This document shows, piece by piece, positions 27,341 through 34,845 of a stretch of 64,000 bases of DNA. Made by a program: the position numbers and the translations under genes. Source of the DNA: Citrobacter sp. Res13-Sevr-PEB04-36 (lineage in GTDB: Bacteria; Pseudomonadota; Gammaproteobacteria; Enterobacterales; Enterobacteriaceae); NCBI RefSeq assembly GCF_015672735.1, contig NZ_JADABY010000061.1:1-64000 (forward strand), given 5' to 3'. Within the stretch, counting starts at the first letter, position 1. Each line of letters starts with the position of its first letter. The notes under the pieces are model-generated. The model was not told the DNA's origin, did no database searches, and saw only the letters and a list, made by a program, of their open reading frames with translations.

Positions 27341-28341
27341 AAGCAGAGCGTATTCTCGGTGCTCTTTATGGGCAGGCGTTAGGGGATGCGATGGGCATGC
27401 CGTCAGAGCTATGGCCCAGAACCCGCGTGAAAGCACACTTTGGCTGGATCGACCACTTTTTGCCCGGCCCCGCGGAAAATAACGCCGCCTGCTATTTTAA
27501 TCAGGCGGAGTTCACAGACGACACAGCCATGGCGCTGTGCCTGGCTGACGCCCTGCTGGAATGCAACGGGGAAATTGTCCCCGACGTCATTGGCCGCAAT
27601 ATCCTGGCCTGGGCGGAAGATTTCGATGCCTTCAATAAAAACGTGCTAGGCCCCACCTCGAAGATTGCCCTTAAGGCCATCCGCGACGGCAAACCCGTTA
27701 CTGAGCTGGAAAACAACGGTATCACCAACGGTGCGGCCATGCGCGTTTCACCGTTAGGATGCCTGCTACCCGCACACGATCTTGATGCCTTCATTGATGA
27801 TGTGGCGCTGGCGTCCAGCCCGACGCATAAATCGGATCTGGCGGTGGCCGGGGCCGTGGTTATCGCGTGGGCAGTTTCGCGCGCGGTCGACGGCGAACAA
27901 TGGTGCGATATTGTCGACGCGCTTCCCGCCATTGCCCGCCACGCCCAGCAAAAACGGATCACCACCTTTAGCGCCTCGCTCGCGGCTCGCCTCGAACTGG
28001 CACTGAAAATCGTTCGTGATGCCAACGGTACCGAGTCTGCCAGCGAGCAGCTATATCAGGTGGTGGGAGCGGGCACCAGCACTATTGAATCCGTGCCCTG
28101 CGCCATCGCCATGGTGGAACTGGCACAAACCGACCCTAAGCGATGCGCTATTTTGTGCGCAAATCTTGGCGGTGACACCGACACCATCGGTGCCATGGCT
28201 ACGGCAATTTGTGGCGCACTGCACGGCGTCGGCGCGATTGACCCTGTGTTGAAACAGGAACTGGATGCGGTCAACCAACTGGACTTTACCCGCTACGCCA
28301 GCGGATTAATGCGCCTGCGTGAGCAACGGGAGGCACGATGA
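27337..28341 (+). CDS. yegU: ADP-ribosylglycohydrolase-family protein YegU
   Basis: A DraG-type hydrolase fold of 334 residues. The di-metal site residues are in GQALGDAMGMPSE, TDDTAMALCLADAL and GGDTDTIGAMATAICGA. In this operon, between a nucleoside-type permease and a PfkB kinase, a ribosyl-linked small molecule is a more likely substrate than ADP-ribosylated protein; this is inference. It overlaps yegT and yegV by 4 bases each. Confidence 0.93.
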   Translation: MKAERILGALYGQALGDAMGMPSELWPRTRVKAHFGWIDHFLPGPAENNAACYFNQAEFTDDTAMALCLADALLECNGEIVPDVIGRNILAWAEDFDAFNKNVLGPTSKIALKAIRDGKPVTELENNGITNGAAMRVSPLGCLLPAHDLDAFIDDVALASSPTHKSDLAVAGAVVIAWAVSRAVDGEQWCDIVDALPAIARHAQQKRITTFSASLAARLELALKIVRDANGTESASEQLYQVVGAGTSTIESVPCAIAMVELAQTDPKRCAILCANLGGDTDTIGAMATAICGALHGVGAIDPVLKQELDAVNQLDFTRYASGLMRLREQREAR

Positions 28342-29303
28342 GTACCACGCGTTTGCAGGCACTTCTCCCGCAGTTGCGCACCCAGCGCCCGGTGACGGTA
28401 GTCGGTGCGGCGGTGATCGATGTGATTGCCGATGCTTATTCCCTGCCCTGGCGCGGCTGTGACATTGAACTCAAACAGCAAGGCGTTAACGTCGGCGGTT
28501 GTGCGCTGAACATTGCCGTCGCGCTTAAGCGTTTAGGAATCGATGCCAGCAATGCCTTGCCGTTAGGTCAGGGGGTATGGGCCGATATTATCCGCAACCG
28601 GATGGCAAAAGAGGGAATACACAGTCTGATCGACCATGCCGAAGGTGATAACGGCTGGTGTCTGGCGTTAGTCGAGCCGGATGGCGAGCGGACGTTTATG
28701 TCCTTCAGCGGCGTCGAAAATCAGTGGAACGCCGACTGGCTGGCGCGGTTGACAATCCCGCGCCACAGTCTGGTCTATCTTTCCGGCTATCAGCTGGCTT
28801 CACCGTGCGGCGAGTTGCTGGTGCAGTGGCTGGAGAGTCTGGATGATGTGACGCCGTTTATCGATTTTGGGCCGCGCATCGGCGACATCCCCAATGCTTT
28901 ACTGGTGCGAATAATGGCCTGTCACCCGCTGGTGTCACTGAATAGGCAGGAAGCAGACATTGCCGCAGAGCGGTTCAGGTTAAGCGTGGATGTCGAGGGT
29001 TTTGGTGCTGAGTGGATGAAGCGCTTTGCCGCGCCGGTGGTAGTCCGCCATGATAAAGACGGCGCATGGTATTTCAGTGAAAATACATCCGGCTGCGTGC
29101 CTGCATTTCCAACGACCGTGGTTGACACCATTGGCGCAGGCGACAGTCACGCTGGCGGTATGCTGGCCGGGCTGGCATCTGGCTGGTCGCTGGCCGATGC
29201 CGTTCTGCTGGGCAACGCGGTGGCGTCGTGGGTGGTTGGGCATCGCGGTGGCGATTGCGCCCCCTCGCGTGACGCGTTACTCCTCGCACACAAAGACGTA
29301 TAG
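28338..29303 (+). CDS. yegV: PfkB-family sugar or nucleoside kinase YegV
   Basis: Ribokinase-like kinase of 321 residues. The N-terminal GG motif is NVGGCALNIAVALKRLG (about 51-67). The C-terminal signature VVDTIGAGDSHAGGM (261-275) holds the catalytic Asp269 and the anion hole. It would phosphorylate the product released by YegU. It overlaps yegU by ATGA. Its last 27 bases overlap the 3' end of yegW on the opposite strand. Confidence 0.93.
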   Translation: MSTTRLQALLPQLRTQRPVTVVGAAVIDVIADAYSLPWRGCDIELKQQGVNVGGCALNIAVALKRLGIDASNALPLGQGVWADIIRNRMAKEGIHSLIDHAEGDNGWCLALVEPDGERTFMSFSGVENQWNADWLARLTIPRHSLVYLSGYQLASPCGELLVQWLESLDDVTPFIDFGPRIGDIPNALLVRIMACHPLVSLNRQEADIAAERFRLSVDVEGFGAEWMKRFAAPVVVRHDKDGAWYFSENTSGCVPAFPTTVVDTIGAGDSHAGGMLAGLASGWSLADAVLLGNAVASWVVGHRGGDCAPSRDALLLAHKDV

Positions 29304-30023
29304 GTCGCTGCGGCAATAGCTGATGCTGTATTCAATGGGCCGGTGCTGCTGGTCAAGCGCAACTTGCTTGATCACCAGTACCGGCACTTTGCTGTCCATC
29401 TGAATATGCGACTGGAACTCCGCATCCGGCATACGGGCGCTGACACGGGAGCGCGTGCGCTGCGGGAAAATATGCTGGCTGCGAAAATAGTCGTACAGCG
29501 AGACGCCGATAGCATCCACATCATGAATAAGATGCGCAGGGACCCAGGATTCTTCAATAGAAACGGCATCTTCATCCACATAGCGAATACGTTTAAGCAG
29601 GAAGACATCACCGCCGGCGGTGATCGCCAGTTGCTGCGCAACGTCTTCCGGACATGGTACCACGCGTTTATTGACCCACAGCGTATCCGGTTTTTTTCCG
29701 CGTAACACCACCTGCTGAGAAAAGCCGCGCGCTTCTTTTAGCGAATATTCAAAGATATTGTTGATTTGCGTTCCATAACCCCGCGCGCGGGTTACCACTC
29801 CCTCTTCCTCCAGCGCCTGCATCGCTTTACGCACCGTAATGCGAGAAACGCCGGTCAACTGGCTGAGATCGCGCTCGCCTGGCAGAATATTGCCATGCTC
29901 AAGAATGCCGCTGCGTACAGCATTTTTGACCGTTTGCGCGAATTTCAGATACAGCGGCGTGTTATCCGCCGCTGAAATACGTTCATTCAGTTGCGCGATA
30001 AGCTGGGTATGCGCTTGTTCCAT
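29277..30023 (-). CDS. yegW: GntR/HutC-family regulator YegW
   Basis: A 248-residue regulator. The N-terminal winged HTH has LPGERDLSQLTGVSRITVRK (about 47-66) and LEEEGVVTRARGYGT; the C-terminal UTRA ligand domain includes SIEESWVPAHLI and PIEYSISYCRSDLYVF. It is the probable local regulator of yegTUV, encoded convergently, as in K-12. AGGAAAAAGATAA precedes the ATG. Effector unknown, possibly the YegT/YegU substrate. Confidence 0.92.
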   Translation of the reverse strand: MEQAHTQLIAQLNERISAADNTPLYLKFAQTVKNAVRSGILEHGNILPGERDLSQLTGVSRITVRKAMQALEEEGVVTRARGYGTQINNIFEYSLKEARGFSQQVVLRGKKPDTLWVNKRVVPCPEDVAQQLAITAGGDVFLLKRIRYVDEDAVSIEESWVPAHLIHDVDAIGVSLYDYFRSQHIFPQRTRSRVSARMPDAEFQSHIQMDSKVPVLVIKQVALDQQHRPIEYSISYCRSDLYVFVCEE

Positions 30024-30075
30024 TTATCTTTTTCCTGGCCGCTGAAACTTCCGCCAGTATACGCATTTCTGTTCG

Positions 30076-30876
30076 TCACCACCACGCATGGAAATGATGA
30101 ACGGGACCTATCCCCTCGCCCACTTCCAGGGTATCCGCCTTAGCCAGTGCCGCCGAAAGCCACATTTTGGCCTCCTGCACCGTATCGGCCCAGTTAGCAT
30201 GACGCGGACGCAGCGCCGCCAACGCCGCCGACAGCGTACAACCTGTACCATGGGTGTTTTTGGTCTTCACTCTTGGCGCGGTAAAACGCTGCTCGCCCTC
30301 GCGGGTAAATAGCCAGTCAGGGCTTTGCACGTCATCCAGATGACCGCCCTTCATCAACACGGCTTCGCAGCCCAGCGCCTGCAGAGCGCGCCCTTGCTCC
30401 AGCATTTCCCGCTCAGTTCGGGCATGCGTGGTTTCAAGCAACGCCGCGGCCTCCGGCAGGTTCGGGGTGATGATCGACACCTGCGGCAACAGGCGAATAC
30501 GCAGGGTTTCTACTGCAGAGGGAGACAGCAGCGGATCGCCACTTTTCGCCAGCATCACCGTATCAAGCACCACATTTTGTACCTGATGACGGCGTAAACG
30601 CCCGGCGACCGCTTCAACAATATCCGTTTCTGCCAGCATACCGATTTTGGTGGTATCAATGCGCACATCGCTGAACACGGAGTCCAGCTGCGCAGCAACA
30701 AAATCAGGTTCAATCCGATACACCGACTGCACACCACGCGTATTTTGTGCCACCAGCGCCGTGATAACCGAGCAGCCATAGGCCCCGAGCGCCGAGAATG
30801 TTTTTAAATCCGCCTGAATACCTGCCCCACCGCTAGGATCGGTTCCGGCAATCGTTAATGCGTTAATCTGTTTCAT
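30076..30876 (-). CDS. thiD: Hydroxymethylpyrimidine/phosphomethylpyrimidine kinase ThiD
   Basis: Cytosolic kinase that phosphorylates HMP and then HMP-P in thiamine synthesis and salvage. [20 protein letters not shown] at the N-terminus and [18 protein letters not shown] at the C-terminus are the family's substrate and anion-hole motifs, and [13 protein letters not shown] lies between. The 266-residue length equals E. coli ThiD. It is the second gene after thiM with a 4-base overlap and is under the upstream TPP riboswitch. Confidence 0.96.
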   Translation of the reverse strand: MKQINALTIAGTDPSGGAGIQADLKTFSALGAYGCSVITALVAQNTRGVQSVYRIEPDFVAAQLDSVFSDVRIDTTKIGMLAETDIVEAVAGRLRRHQVQNVVLDTVMLAKSGDPLLSPSAVETLRIRLLPQVSIITPNLPEAAALLETTHARTEREMLEQGRALQALGCEAVLMKGGHLDDVQSPDWLFTREGEQRFTAPRVKTKNTHGTGCTLSAALAALRPRHANWADTVQEAKMWLSAALAKADTLEVGEGIGPVHHFHAWW

Positions 30877-31661
30877 GCCTGCTCCTGCGCGTTCAGGTTA
30901 TATAAAGCATCAAGGAATGCGGGAATAAAGCTTCCCGGTCCTGTCGCGTGCTTAGTGGCGAATTCACCGGCCTGTTTCATCCAGCTACAGGCAGACGCGA
31001 CGTTACTCAGCCGATCACCCTGCAGTGCGGTGCTGGCAGCCACCACCGCTGACAAAGCGCACCCGGTGCCGACCACACGCGTCATCAGCGGATCACCGCC
31101 ATTAACGCTCACAGTTCGCTGGCCATCGGTGACGTAATCCACTTCTCCGGTTACCACCACGATGGTGGCAATCCGACGCGCCAGCGCCTGTGCCGCAGGC
31201 AGTGCCGCGGCCGCTGAGTCAGTGGTATCCACACCGCGCCCGCCCCGTTTCATTCCCGCCAGAGCGAGTATTTCAGAGGCGTTACCGCGAACAGCAGCAG
31301 GCTGGAGCGAAAGTAACTCCAGGCAAAAACGACGGCGAAACTCCAGTGCACCAACGGCGACGGGATCAAGCGTCCAGGGCGTATTCACCCGCTGCGCCTG
31401 CGCGACCGCCGCACGCATAGCAACCGCGCGGCTCTCGGTCAGCGTACCGACATTAATCAGCACAGCATGGGCAACAGTCGCGAACTGGCTGGCTTCTTCA
31501 GGCTCGATCACCATGGCAGGTGACGCGCCCAATGCCAGAAGCGTATTGGCGGTAAAGCTCTGCACGACCTCATTGGTCATACAATGCGTGAGCGGAGAAA
31601 GGGTTCTAAATTGGTGTAAGGCGTGGGCCGCGAGCACGCGGCTGTGCAGGTCAGGCTGCAT
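30873..31661 (-). CDS. thiM: Hydroxyethylthiazole kinase ThiM
   Basis: Salvage kinase that phosphorylates hydroxyethylthiazole. The blocks [24 protein letters not shown]-equivalent [11 protein letters not shown] and [16 protein letters not shown] are diagnostic. It is 262 residues long. GCAGGAGCTGAACT precedes the ATG and is the site whose access is controlled by the TPP riboswitch. First gene of thiM-thiD. Confidence 0.96.
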   Translation of the reverse strand: MQPDLHSRVLAAHALHQFRTLSPLTHCMTNEVVQSFTANTLLALGASPAMVIEPEEASQFATVAHAVLINVGTLTESRAVAMRAAVAQAQRVNTPWTLDPVAVGALEFRRRFCLELLSLQPAAVRGNASEILALAGMKRGGRGVDTTDSAAAALPAAQALARRIATIVVVTGEVDYVTDGQRTVSVNGGDPLMTRVVGTGCALSAVVAASTALQGDRLSNVASACSWMKQAGEFATKHATGPGSFIPAFLDALYNLNAQEQA

Positions 31662-31706
31662 AGTTCAGCTCCTGCCCGCGTGAAAGAAGGGACACGAGCA
31701 GTGTCA

Positions 31707-31784
31707 GACTTCCCTACGCTGGCATTATCCAGATCAGGTGGTACGGGTATTTCTCAGCCTTCACAAAGAAGGGCACCCCGAGTC
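31707..31784 (-). promoter_or_regulatory. TPP riboswitch (thi box) of thiM
   Basis: Minus-strand RNA reads GACTCGGGGTGCCC, then GGCTGAGAAATACCCGTACC, ACCTGATCTGGATAATGCCA and GCGTAGGGAAGTC. This contains the pyrimidine-sensing (CUGAGA) and pyrophosphate-sensing loops. P1 closes through GACT/AGTC. A short hairpin ACAC-TGCTC-GTGT and the thiM ribosome-binding site follow. TPP binding is expected to block thiM translation. Confidence 0.95.
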
Positions 31785-31789
31785 ATTGT

Positions 31790-32583
31790 TACTTGTAAAA
31801 CAATAAGTTACACATAAATGTGTACTACGATAGTGTAACCGGGTGCACAGACGTGGTGCAAGGAGTTTCAATCAATTTCACAATTCGCACGCTCTATTTC
31901 TCCCCGATGACGAAGAGACAATTTATATAGCTGTAATAAATAAAAGTCTGATAACGAAATTAACTAATAAAATGAAGGTGAAAATATTTCAATTTTTATT
32001 TTGTCATAATTACATTTTAAATAACTCAGCCAATAGATTTTTACAAATAATTAAAAACGGGTCGAAAAAATTTGTTAACTCATTTTGAAGCCATCCCCCT
32101 TTATAACAATATTCATTCCTCTTTTCGGACAAGTCAATCGTTAGCTTGCTATTTAATGTGGATGGATAAAACACCTATTTAAAGTTAACTTATCTACATG
32201 TAAACATTAAATAAAACAAATACACACACCCTAAATCCGTAGCCCTGGATGTTTTTTGTGATCTATGTCGACATTTAAATCCTTGGTCTATCAGATAGTT
32301 ATTTCACTTCACTAAAAAAGATCGTGATTTAAAGATTAATCTATATTGATTTATACCGACAACCGCGGTTAGGCTTTGTATCAATCAAACACTATTGATG
32401 TTTCATATGGATAAAATTTTTTTGTCTATACCTCTTAAGGCTAATAGCATAACCAAAGGGGTGATTGTTTCCGCAATCGTTTCTTTATGCTTTGTAGTTC
32501 CAGGTATATTTATCAGGTGGTGTACACATCGCCATTTTAAATATAACTAGTTATTGTGACAATAGTTAATTATAGGTTTGGAA
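31790..32583. other. AT-rich spacer between thiM and the small exported genes
   Basis: Roughly 800 bases of strongly AT-rich DNA. It contains the thiM promoter region at its left end. A plus-strand open frame at 31843-32088 has no ribosome-binding site and no family match. The only plausible gene is the 47-codon membrane ORF at 32407-32550, listed separately. rcnR and rcnA, which sit here in K-12, are not present and I see no remnant. Confidence 0.45.
32407..32550 (+). CDS. Candidate membrane microprotein (47 aa)
   Basis: An ATG at 32407 opens MDKIFLSIPLKANSITKG followed by a hydrophobic segment VIVSAIVSLCFVVPGIFI (about residues 19-36) and a basic tail RWCTHRHFKYN before TAG. The hydrophobic block followed by positive residues would suit a single-pass inner-membrane microprotein. 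No clear Shine-Dalgarno is seen and no homologue is recognised, so this could be chance in AT-rich DNA. Confidence 0.3.
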   Translation: MDKIFLSIPLKANSITKGVIVSAIVSLCFVVPGIFIRWCTHRHFKYN

Positions 32584-32811
32584 ATGAAGTATAATAAATT
32601 AATGATGATAGCTATCGTGGCAGGTGCTTTTTCACTTTCCGGTTGTAATCTGGAAAAACAATATCTTGATGATTGTGAAGCTAACGGCATTGATCGTACC
32701 GCATGCTTTGAGCAATATCATGCCGATAATCGCGCCAACGCCGATCGTTACCAGGCTTACACGGAGAATAGCCGTAAGCTGGACGCGAAAAAACATTCTC
32801 ATCATAACTAA
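32584..32811 (+). CDS. Small lipoprotein of unknown function (75 aa)
   Basis: MKYNKLMMIAIVAGAFSLSG is followed by Cys21, a good lipobox (SLSGC). The mature part CNLEKQYLDDCEANGIDRTA and CFEQYHADNRANAD is short, charged and contains three cysteines, ending in a His-rich KKHSHHN. The ATG at 32584 is used because AGG precedes it at 7-9 bases; an in-frame TTG at 32578 is less likely. It is 8 bases upstream of another exported protein gene, so the two form a small operon. I recognise no named family. Confidence 0.6.
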   Translation: MKYNKLMMIAIVAGAFSLSGCNLEKQYLDDCEANGIDRTACFEQYHADNRANADRYQAYTENSRKLDAKKHSHHN

Positions 32812-32819
32812 GGTGTATT

Positions 32820-33179
32820 ATGAAAACTAAATTAGCCCTGATTGCTCTTGTATGCTCTTTCGCCGTTATGCCTGCCCATGCGATTAATGCACATTATCGC
32901 GCTCAATTAGAGCGTTCTGGTTGTACACAAGTTAGTGATAGTGATGGGACTTGTGATATTCACAAAACCAAAGCGCAAAATGCGAAGGCTAAATCAGGCT
33001 CTAACACATTTACTGCTGATGCCGATCACGTACTAAATCAGCCAATTTCTACCAGTGCTGAATATCTCCTTGCTAAAGGATGGAAACCTAATAACGGTTT
33101 ATGGAAGAAACAAGGTTATGTACTCTCGCTTAAAGTTGAAGCCGATACAGTCGTAAAAGCCCAACTTTCCAGAGGGTAA
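32820..33179 (+). CDS. Small secreted periplasmic protein of unknown function (119 aa)
   Basis: A signal peptide MKTKLALIALVCSFAVMPAHA precedes a mature region starting INAHYRAQLERSGCTQVSD. Two cysteines (CTQVSDSDGTC) could form a disulfide in the periplasm, and the C-terminus has a compact YLLAKGWKPNNGLWKKQGYV block. TAAGGTG precedes the ATG, close to the stop of the lipoprotein gene, indicating coupled expression. An AAGGCG/CGCCTT hairpin (33188-33207) follows. No family recognised. Confidence 0.6.
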   Translation: MKTKLALIALVCSFAVMPAHAINAHYRAQLERSGCTQVSDSDGTCDIHKTKAQNAKAKSGSNTFTADADHVLNQPISTSAEYLLAKGWKPNNGLWKKQGYVLSLKVEADTVVKAQLSRG

Positions 33180-33461
33180 ACCATCATAAGGCGGCTTAGG
33201 TCGCCTTTATTGATTGAAGATAATAACAATGTTGAAATCTTGCGATGTCGTCCTGTGACTACATCACAACAAACTGATGCAAATTGCAGAAGAGCAGCGG
33301 TATTGCTGAATTGCGGTTCAACGTTGCCGCCAGCCTGTACTTCACTTACACTTTTTACGAAATAACTGGAGTTCTCACAAAATAGTGCTTGTCAGATATC
33401 CTGTAAGCCCGGAATGATACACGACTGTTGTTGACGACCCGAATGAGTAGAGAGGATGGGT

Positions 33462-33788
33462 ATGAAGAATAAAATGTTGCTGGGTGCACTACTGCTCGTA
33501 ACCAGCGCAGTCTGGGCAGCGCCTGCTGCCACCGCAGCCCCTAAAGGCATCGATAAATATGAGCTGAGCAGCTTTATTGCTGACTTTACCCATTTCAAAC
33601 CCGGTGACAAAGTTCCACCACTGTATCTCACCGAAGAATACACCATTAAGCAGTGGAACCTGCGTAACCTGCCCGCACCGACGGCAGGCACCCACTGGAC
33701 CTACATGGGCGGCGCGTATGTGCTGGTCAATGATGCCGATGCTAAGATCATTAAAGCCTACGACGGCGAGATTTTTTATCATCGGTGA
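33462..33788 (+). CDS. rcnB: Periplasmic nickel/cobalt homeostasis protein RcnB
   Basis: In E. coli RcnB is a periplasmic protein needed for nickel and cobalt efflux with RcnA. The signal peptide MKNKMLLGALLLVTSAVWAA is followed by a mature part with GIDKYELSSFIADFTHFKPG, TEEYTIKQWNLRNLPAP and AYDGEIFYHR, matching K-12 RcnB to its last residue. The second ATG (33462) is used because AGAGG (33451-33455) abuts the first ATG. rcnA and rcnR, its usual neighbours, are absent from the window. It converges with yehA. Confidence 0.9.
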   Translation: MKNKMLLGALLLVTSAVWAAPAATAAPKGIDKYELSSFIADFTHFKPGDKVPPLYLTEEYTIKQWNLRNLPAPTAGTHWTYMGGAYVLVNDADAKIIKAYDGEIFYHR

Positions 33789-33807
33789 AGGTATTTAATT
33801 AAAATGA

Positions 33808-33849
33808 AGAACACGTACTGTCCAATGGGCAATTCGTGTTCTATTTTTT
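33808..33849 (+). terminator. Terminator between convergent rcnB and yehA
   Basis: AGAACACG (33808-33815) pairs with CGTGTTCT (33835-33842), enclosing a smaller CCAATGG-type hairpin, and is followed by ATTTTTTATA. It serves rcnB on the plus strand; flanking A residues may let it act on yehA as well. Confidence 0.7.
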
Positions 33850-33859
33850 ATATATAAAA

Positions 33860-34837
33860 TCAATCATATGCAATAGTAAAAACAACCTTGCTTTGCACTT
33901 TCCCTGTTCGTAATGATTCACCATTAATTCGTGCATACCTTGCACTAACTATAAAATTATAATATTTATCAACAACCCCCATCTTTTTTATTCTTTTTAA
34001 AACAGAGCCATTTTTTATGGGGATACTAGTATCTGAACCACTGTAGATATTAAACCCCACACCTTGCGCACCATCAGCCAAAGTATTTTTTAGTGTAAGT
34101 TCATCATCCGACCAATCGCCAGAAGAAATTTTAAGTGTTACCGGGTTTGTTGCTACATTATTAACACCATTACATTCTAGCTTTAATGTATCAGAAACAT
34201 TTCCTCCATATCTACCTGCCTGTAAATCATTTATAGAAATGTTAGGTAATGTAATAGAATAATCAGACTGTAGGAATTTACAAGTTGTTGGTTGGTGCGT
34301 TACATTAAAGGTTATACTTTGTGCAAATGAAGCATTAAGCCCAAAGCATGCAAGAATATTTTGCCAACTGCAGCTAGAATTTGATGAAAATATAATCGCA
34401 TCAGAAACAGTAAAGGTGTTCATATTAGAAGACCTCAGATTTACATTACCAGGAGCATCGACATACTCCATCTTAAGTACAATATTTTTTGTATTAAATA
34501 AACTTGCCGCCGAATATTGCTTTCCGAATATAGATGAACTTGACGTATCTATCGGGAAATCACCTTCAACAGATGCATTTAACTTTATGTAGATAGATTT
34601 CTCACCTGAAATATCATATAGCTCAACTATGTAATTTTGTAACGCATTGACCATATACATTTTATCAGTAGGTAAGTGACAAGTAAAATTACCAGCGAAA
34701 TTCGTATTGAAGTTTTGAGAACTCGCTCCATCTGTTAAGGTAACACTAATATTATTACTATTTTTTTGTGAACCATTGCAAGTTGCATAAGCCATCATAG
34801 GAAATAACATGGTCAATATTATAAGATATTTTTTCAT
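33860..34837 (-). CDS. yehA: Fimbrial tip adhesin-like protein YehA
   Basis: Last gene of the yeh chaperone-usher cluster. A signal peptide MKKYLIILTMLFPMMAYA precedes the mature protein, which has several cysteines and a C-terminal pilin-type domain beginning near FNVTHQPTTCKFLQSDYSIT and ending with the beta-strand motif SKVVFTIAYD. It is 325 residues long (K-12 YehA is somewhat longer). It is visibly more AT-rich than the usher gene upstream, consistent with diversifying or exchanged adhesin sequence. Assignment to yehA rests largely on position. Confidence 0.8.
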   Translation of the reverse strand: MKKYLIILTMLFPMMAYATCNGSQKNSNNISVTLTDGASSQNFNTNFAGNFTCHLPTDKMYMVNALQNYIVELYDISGEKSIYIKLNASVEGDFPIDTSSSSIFGKQYSAASLFNTKNIVLKMEYVDAPGNVNLRSSNMNTFTVSDAIIFSSNSSCSWQNILACFGLNASFAQSITFNVTHQPTTCKFLQSDYSITLPNISINDLQAGRYGGNVSDTLKLECNGVNNVATNPVTLKISSGDWSDDELTLKNTLADGAQGVGFNIYSGSDTSIPIKNGSVLKRIKKMGVVDKYYNFIVSARYARINGESLRTGKVQSKVVFTIAYD

Positions 34838-34845
34838 CTACCACC

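Noticed and set aside
31843-32088. An 81-codon plus-strand frame after the thiM promoter
   Set aside because: No ribosome-binding site; the sequence is low-complexity AT-rich and resembles no protein.
33230-33455. Remnant of rcnA upstream of rcnB
   Set aside because: Translating the stretch by eye in several frames gave nothing like RcnA or RcnR.
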